A stretch of 64,000 nucleotides of DNA from Leptoclinus maculatus (lineage: Eukaryota > Chordata > Actinopteri > Perciformes > Stichaeidae). The translations under genes were made by a program, and so were the position numbers. The stretch covers positions 27,527,384 to 27,591,383 of the forward strand of contig JAVDOI010000006.1 in the NCBI GenBank assembly GCA_032191485.1, given 5' to 3'. This document shows positions 11,066 through 21,357 of this stretch, piece after piece; the stretch's first letter is position 1, and every line of letters starts with the position of its first letter. The notes under the pieces were generated by a model, which saw only the letters and a program-made list of their open reading frames with translations, ran no database searches and was not told the DNA's origin.

Positions 11066-11520
11066 TTAGGGCCCTAGCACCGACGTAGTCAGAGTGTAGG
11101 ACCGATTGTTCTTCAAATGTTTATTATTATTATTAGGGCCTGAGCACCGACGTAGTCGGAGCGGAGGACCTATTGTTCTTCAAATGTTTATTATTATTAT
11201 TAGGGCCCGAGTACCGATGTAGTCGGAGCGGAGGACCTATTGTTATTCTAATGTTTATTGTTATTATTAGGGCCCGAGTACCGATGTAGTCGGAGCGGAG
11301 GACCTATTGTTATTCTAATGTTTATTGTTATTATTAGGGCCCGATCACCGACGTAGTCGGAGCGGAGGACCTATTGTTATTCTAATGTTTATTATTAGGG
11401 CCCGAGCACCAACATAGTCGGAGCGTAGGACCTATTGTTCTTCAAATGTTTTTTATTAGGGCCCGAGTACCGATTTAGTCGGAGCAGAGGACCTATTGTT
11501 CTTCAAATGTTTTTCAATTT
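11066..11520 (+). repeat. Tandem array, seven units of 67 or 61 bp
   Basis: Units start with TTAGGGCCC (or a one-base variant) at 11066, 11133, 11200, 11267, 11334, 11395 and 11456, giving four spacings of 67 bp and two of 61 bp. Each has GAGCACCGACGTAGTCGGAG, a stem-forming CCGAC...GTCGG segment, followed by GGACCTATTGTT and an ATT-rich spacer. The same end appears once, inverted, at 34835-34874, so the array is an expanded end of a dispersed repeat family. Confidence 0.93.
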
Positions 11521-11640
11521 TTTTCAATTTGGCACGCAAGCCAGTTTTTGCGAAAATTGCAGACTGATTGGGTTGTTTCATATGCGGTATGAAATATTTG
11601 TGTCACCCTCACAGGGAATTCAGTATAATATAATAATATC
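11521..11640 (-). repeat. Dispersed repeat, sequence next to the array
   Basis: TTGGCACGCAAGCCAGTTTT and following bases look like the continuation of the dispersed repeat family whose end is amplified to the left. No coding content. Confidence 0.35.
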
Positions 11641-11681
11641 ATATAATAATATATATATTCAGTATAATATAAAACACATAC

Positions 11682-11765
<84 letters not shown>

Positions 11766-11780
11766 TATAATATAATAGAA
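11641..11780. repeat. AT-rich simple repeats
   Basis: TATA runs interrupted by CCATATAAA, with ATAATAT words on each side. Frames on both strands here are artefacts of the repeat. Confidence 0.9.
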
Positions 11781-12339
11781 CATGTGTATTTATTGAGATG
11801 CCCCTATGGACCTTGTTATAGGAGGTAAAGATCAGGAGAAGTCAACATGAAGTGTAATTATGAATACTGATGTTGAATTAAGCTATGATGAGTTTTCACT
11901 GTTGATTTACCATCTCAATTAAATGTTGATGCCTCCATGACCAAGTTAAGCAGATGAGACAACTATGTAGAAGAAAAGATGTTCACTTTGCCTAATATGT
12001 AGCTTGACAGAGTTCTCCATGTGTGCCCTGGTGTTCTCATGTCTCCTTACCTCCTCATCCCTCACTCCCTAACTGTCCATGCTGGATCTGTCCCCGTTGT
12101 TTTAAAAAGCGAAATAAGTTATTGGCATGACTGCATCCAGTTAGCCAAACCTTTCTGTTGTAAAGCTACTACAGAAGCTTCACATGTACTGCTTCCCTTT
12201 CCTGCTAGTCTGCTGTCTGATTGTGAGGTCAGGCTGATCTGGGATCAGCTCTTTCAGTAGTTTCTCCTCTCAGTTCTCCTCTCAAACGGTCTTGGAGGAG
12301 TAGTGCTCTCCTGTAGAGACTAGTCCCGACGAGAACGCG
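11781..12339. other. Unassigned sequence
   Basis: No recognisable gene. 12240-12330 has repeated CAGTTCTCCTCTC-like words next to the hairpin at 12340. Confidence 0.25.
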
Positions 12340-12373
12340 CAGTTTGGGGCAGAACGAAATCTGCCCCAAACTG
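12340..12373. repeat. Perfect 14-bp hairpin
   Basis: CAGTTTGGGGCAGA and TCTGCCCCAAACTG flank a six-base loop ACGAAA. A third related word, TTTGGGGCAG, occurs near 12476. It may be an internal feature of the element that ends at 12719. Confidence 0.85.
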
Positions 12374-12479
12374 AATCTATTTGAGGACGCTGATTGGCTA
12401 AATTGTATGTCACTCATTTATATCTTTAATCGGCATTAAAGCATCATTGGCTAAACTGCTTCATAGACCCGCCTCTTTG

Positions 12480-12719
12480 GGGCAGTTTCTCCAGCGCCCC
12501 AGCCAGCTGAGACGTGCACACGCGGAGAGGACGTGCAAGGAAAGCATATATTTACCGCAGATATCATATTTTACACATATTACTGGGTGATTCCATATTT
12601 CAAAAACACAAATATTGACAATTTGTATAGTTTATTATTATTTTTTAAATTATTTTTTATTATTTGTAGCTCAAGGTGGGGGCGGCGCCCTAGCGCCCTC
12701 TATGGACCAGCCGCCACTG
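12480..12719. mobile_element. End of a non-autonomous DNA element
   Basis: The right edge, ...GGACCAGCCGCCACTG, inverted is CAGTGGCGGCTGGTCC, a terminal motif I associate with fish hAT-type elements. CAAGGTGGGGGCGGCGCC lies just inside. I could not find the matching left end, so the left limit is a guess and no target duplication is claimed. Confidence 0.4.
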
Positions 12720-12879
12720 CATCCTGCTAATCACAGATTAATTAGATCCCTCTAAAATTTTGTCAGAAAAGCCTTAAGACCTTGATAATGCTTCATTGTG
12801 AAGATTGAACAAATAAACGGATGTAACTCGACTCCACATCATCAGATCTTTACCAGATTTCACATGTATTATTAGACTC

Positions 12880-13331
12880 CAGTCCTGAAAACATCTGCAG
12901 GCCAATTTTGACTCATAGTCATAGCGCCACCTACTGGTAACAGTAAGTTAAAGTCTTTATACTTTGGCTTGTTTCTCTTAGTAGGTAAATCAAATCAACA
13001 TCAAATTAGTTCCACACAAATGTAAGAAGTTCATAATGCCAGTTCATGAAGCTTTTGATGTTTAGTGGAACGTCGTTGCCGTGGCGACGCTGTCTTTGCC
13101 GTGAAAAACGAAGGTGCTTTTGAGAGGCTAAAAATGCTCAAAACATAAGCAAACTTGGCATTCACATTTAAAGCCCAACATTTTTTTATATAATATGGTT
13201 TTAATGCTTCAGAGTGGCAAATCGGCTCAATAGCGCCCCCTACAACATGTCGACGAAGTAGCCCTCGCAGTACGTTTCACATAGATTTACAAAATGTATC
13301 ACATGTGGACTTAAAAAAAAGCTGCTGTGTG
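12880..13331 (-). repeat. Dispersed repeat fragment, same family as 31517-34874
   Basis: The inverse of 13215-13325 matches 33975-34080, including TACTGCGAGGGCT, TCCACATGTGATACAT-like text and a nearby GGGGGCGC. CATAGCGCCACCTACTGG at 12920 matches, inverted, CCAGTAGGTGGCGCTATG at 33045. The match stops near 13331, where a hAT appears to begin. Confidence 0.7.
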
Positions 13332-14182
13332 TCCCCAGCGCAACATAGGACATAACAATAATTCCTATCACATATAAAACCAAACAAAAATATATCTTCA
13401 TAAAAACAAGTTGTACAAATAATAATATATAAACAAGCATATTAAAGCTACTGCAGATGTAAAAACAAAAGCAGTTCACTTACCAAAGCTGCTGTTCACT
13501 TAAAGACAAACTCCATCCTTCTTTCTTTGTTAATAAAGAGTTTAATCTCACGGTTGTTCAGTACATCCGTGTGTTTTAGTTCAGTAAGAAGTCCTTCTCG
13601 ATTCATCGACGCCAATGATGACAGTCGAGCCTCCCCAGTTGTATTTCTTGAATACGTTTTAATGTGTTTGAGGGCTGAAAATGTCCGCTCGACAGAGGCA
13701 GTAGATGCTGGGATTTTCACCGCCCAACATGTCACGCTAGCCCACTGACCAATCACGTATGGCTAGGCCAGCTAGCAGGCTCTGACATGTCAAAGAATAC
13801 ACCCAACATGTCAAACTAAAAATCTGATTGGTTGGACTATGACAATCAACACTATCGTCCCCATTTACTTAAACTGCAAAGGGATTCACTTGTAATTCTG
13901 AAGGCCTCCGGGCAGATTTTTTTAACCTAGAGACAAACATAGAGGTGAAATCTGATTGGATAAAAGCTCTACTTAAAACAAGCTGCACTGGAAGCAGCGC
14001 TGCAGGCTGGAAGCAGAGCAACTGAGGAAGACAGTAGCTGTGCAATGAGATAATAAGCTAATGAAAAAAATATTTAGAATACATGTAGTGTATTTATGAA
14101 AAATCATTAAATTATAAAATAGCTATAACTTTGTGATTCTGCCAGCAGAGAAGGCTTTGCAGGCCCTGACGGCCCACCACTG
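13332..14182 (-). mobile_element. hAT fragment with transposase C-terminus
   Basis: The right edge CCCACCACTG, inverted, is CAGTGGTGGGCC, like the CAGTGGCGGGCC ends at 27983 and 59120. The 13740-13870 stretch (CATGTCAAACTAAA, TCTGATTGGTTG, GACAATCAACA) matches 59610-59670. A transposase C-terminus lies on the minus strand. The left end is inferred only from where the neighbouring repeat is interrupted. No exact target duplication found. Confidence 0.6.
13496..13756 (-). pseudogene. hAT transposase C-terminal dimerisation region
   Basis: The minus strand reads IPASTASVERTFSALKHIKT, then YSRNTTGEARLSSLASMNRE and a charged tail ending FVFK. The (S/T)xxxERxFSALKxIK(T/S) block, followed by a leucine-rich helix, is the hallmark of the hAT C-terminal dimerisation region; the ARNTTG-type continuation is typical of TTF-finger hAT transposases (ZMYM/THAP0-like relatives). 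Only about 87 codons survive; the finger and catalytic domain are absent. The piece cannot transpose anything by itself. Family assignment is confident; the exact subfamily is not. Confidence 0.85.
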
Positions 14183-14295
14183 AAATATAGTTAGCCAAAA
14201 CAATCAGACTGACTTTTTTCACATCATTGTTGATTTGTTGCTACTACTTCAGTAGTAAGTGTTGCATGATTTCCAGATTTCCAGTTGTTAGAAGT

Positions 14296-15118
14296 GTGGA
14301 GGGTAGCATTTTCTGATGAAACTGCAAGGCCCGCAGGGCTGGGCTGCTTTGTTTACTTCTTACTGCGCAGGCGCACCCAAAAAGTTACTGGATCCGGTTT
14401 AAAAGTAAAACAATATTTAATAGCAATTGCAAACTAAATTAACTATCTATAGTAATGTTCTCGAGAGCAGAGATCACACCCACACACGCCCTCACAGGTC
14501 TGAAGCCAGGTGCTGAAAAAAGCAATGGTGATATGATCTGAAGAATACTCCCTAAAACATTGTCTTTTATGTCCTCTGAAAGACAGAAAGCATCCGAAAC
14601 TGTCTCAAAACGTTGATAACAAATGTCTGTGTCCATCAGTGATTGGCTTGTAGTAGTATTGGTTCCTCCTCTTATCGATCCTTTGTGGCAAAACTTCTTC
14701 GACCCCTCCTTCTTCGTGGCTGGAGGCTGTCCATCCTTCTGATCACATTCCTCATCGATGAGGTCACCTCTGCTCTCTGCTGCACATCTCCTTATATGGT
14801 ATCAATACTTCACCTCTGCTCCATGCCTGTAAAGCCTCACTCAGAATATCTATCTGACCCTTAAGACTTATTCTTTACAGCGTTTAATACCTACAGTGAC
14901 GATGCTTTTATGGTTTAATACATTCAATGAGTTAATATACTGTAACATATAATATCCTCTATAAGTAAACATACTGTAAACATATACTACATTCCATAAG
15001 TAAATATATTTGTGACTCTTGACATATGTTTTACACTTATTATTGTGACACTTTTATTCACCACTAGGGGTGCTATTAATTATACTAATGATGTTTTTAA
15101 TACTGAAATCCTTCACAG
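14296..15118. repeat. 823-bp dispersed repeat, copy 1
   Basis: Almost the whole stretch is repeated in direct orientation at 32101-32930. Landmarks shared: TAGCATTTTCTGATGAAACT, TTACTGGATCCGGTTTAAA, TTCTCGAGAGCAGAGATCAC, CCTCCTCTTATCGATCCTTT and ATACTGAAATCCTTCACAG. It includes TGCGCAGGCGCA, close to the NRF-1 site. A short inverted third piece lies at 50278-50395. No coding region and no clear terminal inverted repeats, so its class is unknown. Confidence 0.9.
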
Positions 15119-16465
15119 AAGCAGCTCAGGAGAACATTTTTCATCAGCATCAAACACGTATGTTGATTTAGGAGTTTTTATTTGGAAAGTAAACTTACAG
15201 CATTATGTAGATATTATCATCAATCTCCAGCACATTCATTTTTTGTAGTTTTTTTTTCCTGGCAGGTAGCCAGCTAGCTTTGTAGGTTGTTGCCCTTTGT
15301 ATTATATTATAATGCTATTCTTCTGCTGTGATTGCTGTGATTGGTCATACATTTCTTCAACAGGTGGAAATAGACCTAGGCAGAACACCAGCAGCCAGAT
15401 GCATAAAACTCTGTGTATATTACAACTAAAACCGAACATGAAGACAGAAATATGTAAATGCATTAGTTTCTTAAGATTTATAAAGCTGTATGTACGCCTG
15501 ATTCTGTTTCATAAATCTAAATCATTCTGGAGCTGGGTAGTTAATAGTCATAAATGGACGTAGAAACACCGTTAAACAAGAGTACTATTTAACCAACTGT
15601 GTTGCATCGGTGAGGTTCTACAACAGCACAACAGTCATAATGCACCTCAATGGCTGTTAATAGCCACACCACTTATTCATCACATTTCTGGAAGCCATCA
15701 TTCCGTTGGAATCTCAATCATCGTTATTATTAAAGGCCATTGTAAGCACTCATTTTGAAACTGACTTTACAAAGTGCTTCACAATTCAGGACAAAATTAA
15801 ACATGAATTAATAAAGTTACCACTCCTGTAAAATTTGCTTAAAACGCCTATCCAAGGCATACTCAAAGTAAATTGAAAGCTGTTCTTGAACCATTTGGAG
15901 TACATGCATGGTGTTGGTCTCTTTTGAAAGGTAACAATCTGAAGCTTCTTCCCCAACAATCAAGAATCACTGTAAGTGCTACTGGCATTGAGTAATAGAA
16001 GTTTGAACACACTGAAGTAGAAGGTTTTTAATTCCGCCTGAATATTTTTTTGCAAACAGATGCCTGCAGATGACGATAGCTGTGACTTATTAGCTGGAAA
16101 ACACAATGGGACCCCAGCATGAAGCCTTACCTAGTCCAGGTTCAAATTTGATAACAATACCACAGAAAATGAATATTTTACACATGTTTTACTAAGAGTA
16201 TGTCTGGGAACTGACATTTGGGAAGCCACAGTAACCATGGTTACATATCTAGGCTGTGTAAAAAAAGTATATTCATAATTCAATCTAAAGTTTATTTATG
16301 TCTAACTACAGTTATCTATAAGTTATTTCATAATTATTTACTTTCACAAATTCTCAAAAAATCTCCAACACCAGACTTGACTTACTGCACAGACACAAGG
16401 GCCTGACTCGCGGTGCCAAAAGTGAATTCCACAATCTGTCTGTAAAACTCACCCACTAAATCTGC
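15119..16465. other. Unassigned DNA
   Basis: No gene or element recognised. Short frames at 15297-15563 and 16218-16406 lack motifs. Confidence 0.3.
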
Positions 16466-16469
16466 ATAT

Positions 16470-16897
16470 CGTTATTTTTGTAATTTCATTGGCTATACGA
16501 AGCGTGAGTCATCAGAGCTATTGGTTGCAATTGGCTCGAGATTGAGACGAAAGAAGAGAGGCGGGCACTATCGTTCAACCCGGACTCTGGTTGGCTATTG
16601 TAGGATCTGGAGAGGATATGGAAGCTCCTATTGGGTCAAATTAGGTGTCATTCGAAAGCTCAGAGTGCAGCCGCCATTTTGAGATACAAACAGTTATGTT
16701 AGAAAATAGATCGCTAGTTAGCGTAGCTGCCGGCTAATTTGAAATGATGCAACAGCAGTCCGTGGGTGTTTATGGACGTAATAATGTGTTTTGGACTACA
16801 TCTTTTACTGGATTGGATCCTGTGGACCTTTGGCAATCTAACAAGACCGTTTGTGTTGGACTTTTATGGATGGGGAAATACTCTGAAGCATAATTTG
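16470..16897 (+). promoter_or_regulatory. Promoter-like region with possible non-coding first exon
   Basis: Four ATTGG/TTGGC (inverted CCAAT) boxes lie between 16488 and 16640, followed by GCAGCCGCCATTTTGAGA near 16668, a strong YY1-type match. A donor-like TTT|GTGAGTAG follows at 16897. This combination suits a TATA-less promoter and a short untranslated exon, of a gene or of a retroelement 5' region. No coding sequence is joined to it here. Confidence 0.35.
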
Positions 16898-17263
16898 TGA
16901 GTAGCGTCGATATTTCAAGTGCGTGTTTTGGGGTTGGTGGTCTGACAGAGACGTTGAGTGTACCTGCTGTTGTGATTGTATCTTGAAATGGGTTCCATCA
17001 ATCGAATTAGAAGAAGCTTAGCTTTCTAACGATATATCGCATTAGTACCTACCTATACATTGCAGTTCTGTACATGACGCAAATGTACACTAAACACTCG
17101 GCCGTCAGAGTGGTAACAGGTTGAGATGGCTCAAATGTTAATAAAAATAATAATGAAATTCATCACTCACAAATGTTATGAATTTAATTGTATGAATGGA
17201 CATTTGATTGGCACTTTGTTGTCGCTCTGACAGCAATGACCAAAGCAGGGAGACGCAGACAGT
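16898..17263. other. Unassigned DNA up to the BEL element
   Basis: No motif recognised. The BEL target duplication GTACC starts at 17264. Confidence 0.3.
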
Positions 17264-17268
17264 GTACC

Positions 17269-17524
17269 TGTTGTAAATTGTTTTATTGATCTGATTTACT
17301 TTGATTGTGATTGCATTGAAACAGGAAGTGCTTTTACTTTGAAGCCAGGAAGTAGCATTATACGTGCTTCTTGACGCTAACTATGATGATGATAAGTGGA
17401 AAACCACATGTCGAGTGCGAGAGCGCCTTCTGTTCACTTTAACAGTTTGTTATACTGCAGTTCAGAAGTAAAGTGTTCCGTTCAGATGTGTCTTGGTCCT
17501 CATTAGAAGCTCCACTTCACAACA
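17269..17524 (+). repeat. BEL 5' LTR, 256 bp
   Basis: Begins TG and ends CA. By hand alignment it differs from the 3' LTR by five substitutions, all transitions, and lacks a 6-bp segment present there near 27337. Confidence 0.95.
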
Positions 17525-17527
17525 TTT

Positions 17528-17545
17528 TGGTGCCGAAACCCGGGA
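17528..17545 (+). other. Primer binding site for tRNA-Phe
   Basis: TGGTGCCGAAACCCGGGA, three bases after the LTR, is the exact complement of the last 18 bases (with CCA) of vertebrate cytosolic tRNA-Phe(GAA), whose acceptor stem begins GCCGAAA. It would prime minus-strand DNA synthesis. Confidence 0.85.
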
Positions 17546-17626
17546 AGTCAAGACTGTGAGACTTTAAACTTCGACGAAGTTGGAAGCTAACGCTGGCTAA
17601 AGCTAACGCTAACGCTAGCTGGAGAG

Positions 17627-17980
17627 ATGGCCACACAATTTGAACAGATGAAAAAGAAGCGTAAAACAATACGCACCTCGACAACGAAGCTGTTAACTCA
17701 CATTGAAGAAGAGGTGAGCGAAGATGTGCCAGACTGTGAGAGACTCCGTGAGCCGTTATCACTATTGTCGACGAGAGAAGAAAGTTTATTCGACTTAGAC
17801 AAAGGCATTGAAGACGGAACAGAGACGGATGCGCTTGAGTCAGAGATTGCAACCGCTCAGGAATACAAGGACCGCATCCTCACATTGAAAACCCGCCAAA
17901 AGATCCTTTCAGAGGGCAGAGGAAACTGTGAGTGTGCGGGTGAGAGATGCAAATCCAAGTTCAGTCGGATTGCTAAATAA
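17627..17980 (+). pseudogene. BEL gag N-terminus
   Basis: Starts at an ATG 103 bases after the LTR: MATQFEQMKKKRKTIRTSTT, followed by acidic helical text (HIEEEVSEDVPDCERLRE, SEIATAQEYKDRILTLKTRQ) typical of the coiled N-terminus of Pao gag. The frame ends at 17980, while the main gag frame is already open from before 17928 in a different register, so a frameshift near 17930-17980 separates the two. In intact BEL elements gag and pol are one long frame. The product would have been the structural protein of cytoplasmic particles. Confidence 0.8.
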
Positions 17981-19601
17981 GCATACTGTCAAACTGCCTA
18001 AGTTGGTGATAGAAAAATACAGCGGAGAAATAAGCCAGTGGCAAGAATTCTGGTCACAATATGAAACGGCTATCCACGACAATGACACACTGTGTAAAAG
18101 GGAAAAGTTCACTTACCTGAGATCCTATCTGACCGGAGCGGCTGCAAGATCTGTGGCAGGACTAACTATGACTGATGATAATTATGATGCCGCAGTACAA
18201 CTGCTGCAGAGCCGTTTTGGAAGAAAGGACATTGTAATAAGCGCACATATGTCCAGACTGCTAAACTTGGCTCCTGTGAAAAGATCATCAGATGTTGTAG
18301 CTCTCAGGCACCTGTACGATGAATGTGAAATACAGATCCGAAGTCTAGAATCCTTAGGGGTTCACAGCGACACATATGGCTGCCTGCTATGCCCAGTACT
18401 GCTACAGCTCATACCAGAAGATATCGCACTAGACTACACCCGCAAGTCAGACTCCAGTGGCGAATGGAAAGTGCTCGAGCTCGTCCAGTTCCTGCAAAAT
18501 GAAGTCCAAAGCAGAGAGAGAGCTCTTCATCTCACCAGACCAGGTAACACACAAAGAGACTTTCCACCAAATAACAGATCATTTGGTAAGCCAGACCCCG
18601 TTTATGAAAACAAACCTATAAGATGGAACGTGCCTTCAGCAACGGCTTTGCACACAGCAAATAATGTTTGTCAGACCTGTGTGTATTGTGACAGTGCCAA
18701 CCATAAACCCGAACACTGTCCAGACAGTTCTGTGGCTGCTCGCAAGGAGAAACTGAGAAAACTGGGAAGATGCTACGTGTGCAAGGGTGTTTCGTGTGCC
18801 TTGTGCCATCGCAGACATCACCAGTCAGTTTGTGATCAAAGTGAAGCTAAGCCAGATGCTGACCGTGGTGGTACAGATGCTGTGGTATCCTCTGTGTCCA
18901 GCACAGTGAAACCGAGAGCTGACGGTCAGAACACAGTGTTGCTCCAGACAGCCAAGGCATGGGCAGTAGCCCCAGCGGGGAGGAAAATGGTACGCTGCCT
19001 GTTAGATCGAGGTAGCCAGAAAAGCTTCATTCACGAAGATGTAGTTAAAGCACTAAAACTGCCAGTGGTCAGGCAAGAGATGCTGAACATCCACACCTTT
19101 GGGTCCACTTCTCCTGTCACTGCACGTCGCAACATCGTGAGAGTGTCACTGGAAAACGTGTGGAATACACAGCAAAAAATTTAGATTGAAGCAGTGGAAA
19201 CCCCTCAAGTGTGCACGGCTATGATAAAGGTCCCCAGCGAACCTATCCAAGAGGAGTTAAAGAGAAAAGGTCTTCAACTTGCTGATTTTCCACCAGAGGG
19301 CACTGAGGATTCAGAAGTGTCAGTGTTAATAGGAGCAGACTATTATTGGCGAATAGTGACTGGCAAAGTTCAGAGGATAACAGAATCACTAGTAGCCGTT
19401 GAAAGCAGCTTCGGATGGGTTCTGCAGGGTCCAGTTACCACATCCACTGTAACCGATGCCACTTGCATGCACATCTGCCAAGAGGAGGAAACTCAAATAG
19501 CCAAACAACTACATGCTTTCTGGGAAGTAGAGTCACTGGGCATTGTTCATGAAAAAGCCCAGAAGAAACAGAAGCTCTTCAGAACTTTGACAAGACTATA
19601 A
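17928..19601 (+). pseudogene. BEL gag core and aspartic protease, broken
   Basis: The frame shows the Pao gag domain (DUF1759-like, KLVIEKYSGEISQWQEFWSQ onward), then a CCHC knuckle CVYCDSANHKPEHC near residue 252 and a second cysteine/histidine cluster CYVCKGVSCALCHRRHHQSV. A protease region follows near residue 355: CLLDRGSQKSFIHEDVV. Pao proteases normally have D-S/T-G here; this copy has D-R-G, so the active site is damaged. A TAG at 19182-19184 stops the frame. It stays open afterwards (VLIGADYYWRIVTGKVQRI, FGWVLQGPV) until 19599, where a frameshift moves the reading into the reverse transcriptase frame. The GTG at 17928 is not a real start. Confidence 0.9.
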
Positions 19602-19630
19602 AGTACAAGGATGGCCGCTACAGAGTTGAG

Positions 19631-21231
19631 TTGCCGTGGCGACCTTACAGACCAGATCTCCCAAACAACTTCAGAGTTGCAAGGAGACGATTTGAAGGCC
19701 TCAAGCGGAGACTGAACATGGATGCAACGCTGTACACAAGGTACAATGATGTCATACAAGATTATCTGCAGCAAGGCATCTGCGAGGATGTACCAGAGCA
19801 CACCTCAGCGGCAGAGCAAACTGAGGCTGTGAAGTACTACATGCCACATCATGCTGTTCTTCGAGAAGATAAGGTGACAACTAAACTGAGGGTTGTATTT
19901 GATGCATCATCACACGAAAAGAGTTGCCCTTCCCTTAATGACTGTTTACTGGCTGGGCCCAATCTGAACCTAAATCTGTTAGATGTGCAGATAAAATTCA
20001 GAGTCCACCAGATAGCCTTTACGGCAGACATCACCAAGGCTTTCTTGCAGATAGAACTAGCAGAAAGAGACAAGGATGCTGTGAGGTTCCTGTGGCTACA
20101 TGGACCTCCAAACAAAGACTGTAAAAATGAGCTGCGCATCATGAGAATGAGTAGAGTGGTTTTTGGAGTGTCACCCAGCCCGTTCCTGTTAGCTGCAACA
20201 ATAAGAAAACATATTAAGCAGTATGAAGCGGAACAGCCTAAGACAGTGGAGGCACTGAGAGAGTCCCTCTATGTAGATGATTTTATCTCCAGCTCATGTG
20301 ATGTGGATGAAGCACTTCTAGTTACCACAACAGCAAAGGAGATTCTGTCTCACGCCGGTATGAACCTGTGCAAATGGGTGACAAATTCACCAGAACTGAG
20401 AGACAAGTGGACAGAAAGGGGAGTGGAGCACACAACAGACACAGCCATTTGTGGAAATGTACTGAAGGTGTTGGGGTTGGTATGGAGATCGGAAAAGGAC
20501 AGTTTCTTCTTTGATTTAAAAGGATTACTGGACATTGTAAAGGACAAAGAAAACACAAAGAGAAGTGTGCTACAGACATCAGCCAGAGTCTTCGACCCCA
20601 TCGGTTTCCTCACTCCATTCACTATTCGAGTAAAGTGTTTGTTTCAAGAACTATGGGAGAGGGGAATCGGTTGGGATGAGCAGCTTCCCCCAGACTTGGC
20701 TGAAAAATGGGATCAATGGTGTGCAGAGCTGCCACAGTTCCACCTGCTGGACATTCCAAGATGGTACCAGATCGAGATCCGACCAAACTCGCAGATCAAA
20801 CTGCACGTCTTCTGCGACGCCAGTGAGAAGGCATACAGTGCTGTTGCCTATCTGCAAGGACAGAACAAGGAAGGAGATGTTGTAACAAGCTTTGTGGCTT
20901 CCAAGTCAAAGGTAGCACCACTAAAGAAAATGACTTTACCACGCTTGGAACTCATGGGTGCACTGATTGGAGCGAGGTTAGGAAATAATCTCCTCAAGCC
21001 ACTCAACGTGAAAAGAAATCAGCTGCACATGTGGACAGATTCTATGATTGTTTTCCATTGGACACGCAGCACAGCACAAAGGTGGAAGCCATTTGTGGCC
21101 AACAGAGTGACTGAAATACAAGGACTCACAAATCCAGAGTTGTGGTGTCACTGCAATGGCAAAACTAATCCTGCTGATTTACCTACCAGAGGCCAGAGCG
21201 TCGAAAACCTCATCCAAAGCCAGCTGTGGTG
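19631..21231 (+). pseudogene. BEL reverse transcriptase and RNase H
   Basis: This is the longest open frame here. Visible RT blocks: KLRVVFDASSHEKSCPSLND near residue 86, FTADITKAFLQIEL near 132 with the catalytic Asp, and YVDD near 214. A connection region follows, then RNase H with HVFCDASEKAYSAVAYLQ near 394, LPRLELMGALIGARLG near 437 and MWTDSMIVFHW near 468. These match Pao-type pol, which copies element RNA into DNA in cytoplasmic particles. The frame is joined upstream by a frameshift near 19575-19600, so the ATG used by a simple scan is internal. BEL sequence ends at 21231 inside ...SQLW, where the L2 LINE enters; the same codon context resumes at 26351. Confidence 0.95.
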
Positions 21232-21357
21232 ACCCAGTTTCTTTGTGGACCTAATCCATGACAACCCAAAGTTCAGACCAGGAAGCAGAGTTGCAGTCTT
21301 ACACACTTCTCTGAGCTTCCATTAGAGCAGCTACTTACCCAAAACCATATAGAGACT

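Noticed and set aside
11066..11520. Regularly spaced repeats as a CRISPR array
   Set aside because: The units are contiguous tandem copies with no variable spacers, in a eukaryotic genome; they match the end of a dispersed repeat.
11435..11783. Open frames on both strands of about 90-107 codons
   Set aside because: They run through the 67-bp array and AT repeats; the text is IYIYIY-type low complexity.
12340..12373. Hairpin as a transcription terminator
   Set aside because: Intrinsic terminators are bacterial and there is no U-run or gene next to it.
17517..17852. 111-codon minus-strand frame across the BEL gag start
   Set aside because: Shadow of the gag coding strand; no independent motif.
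19849..20622. Minus-strand frames under the BEL RT
   Set aside because: Shadows of a clear RT coding region on the plus strand.
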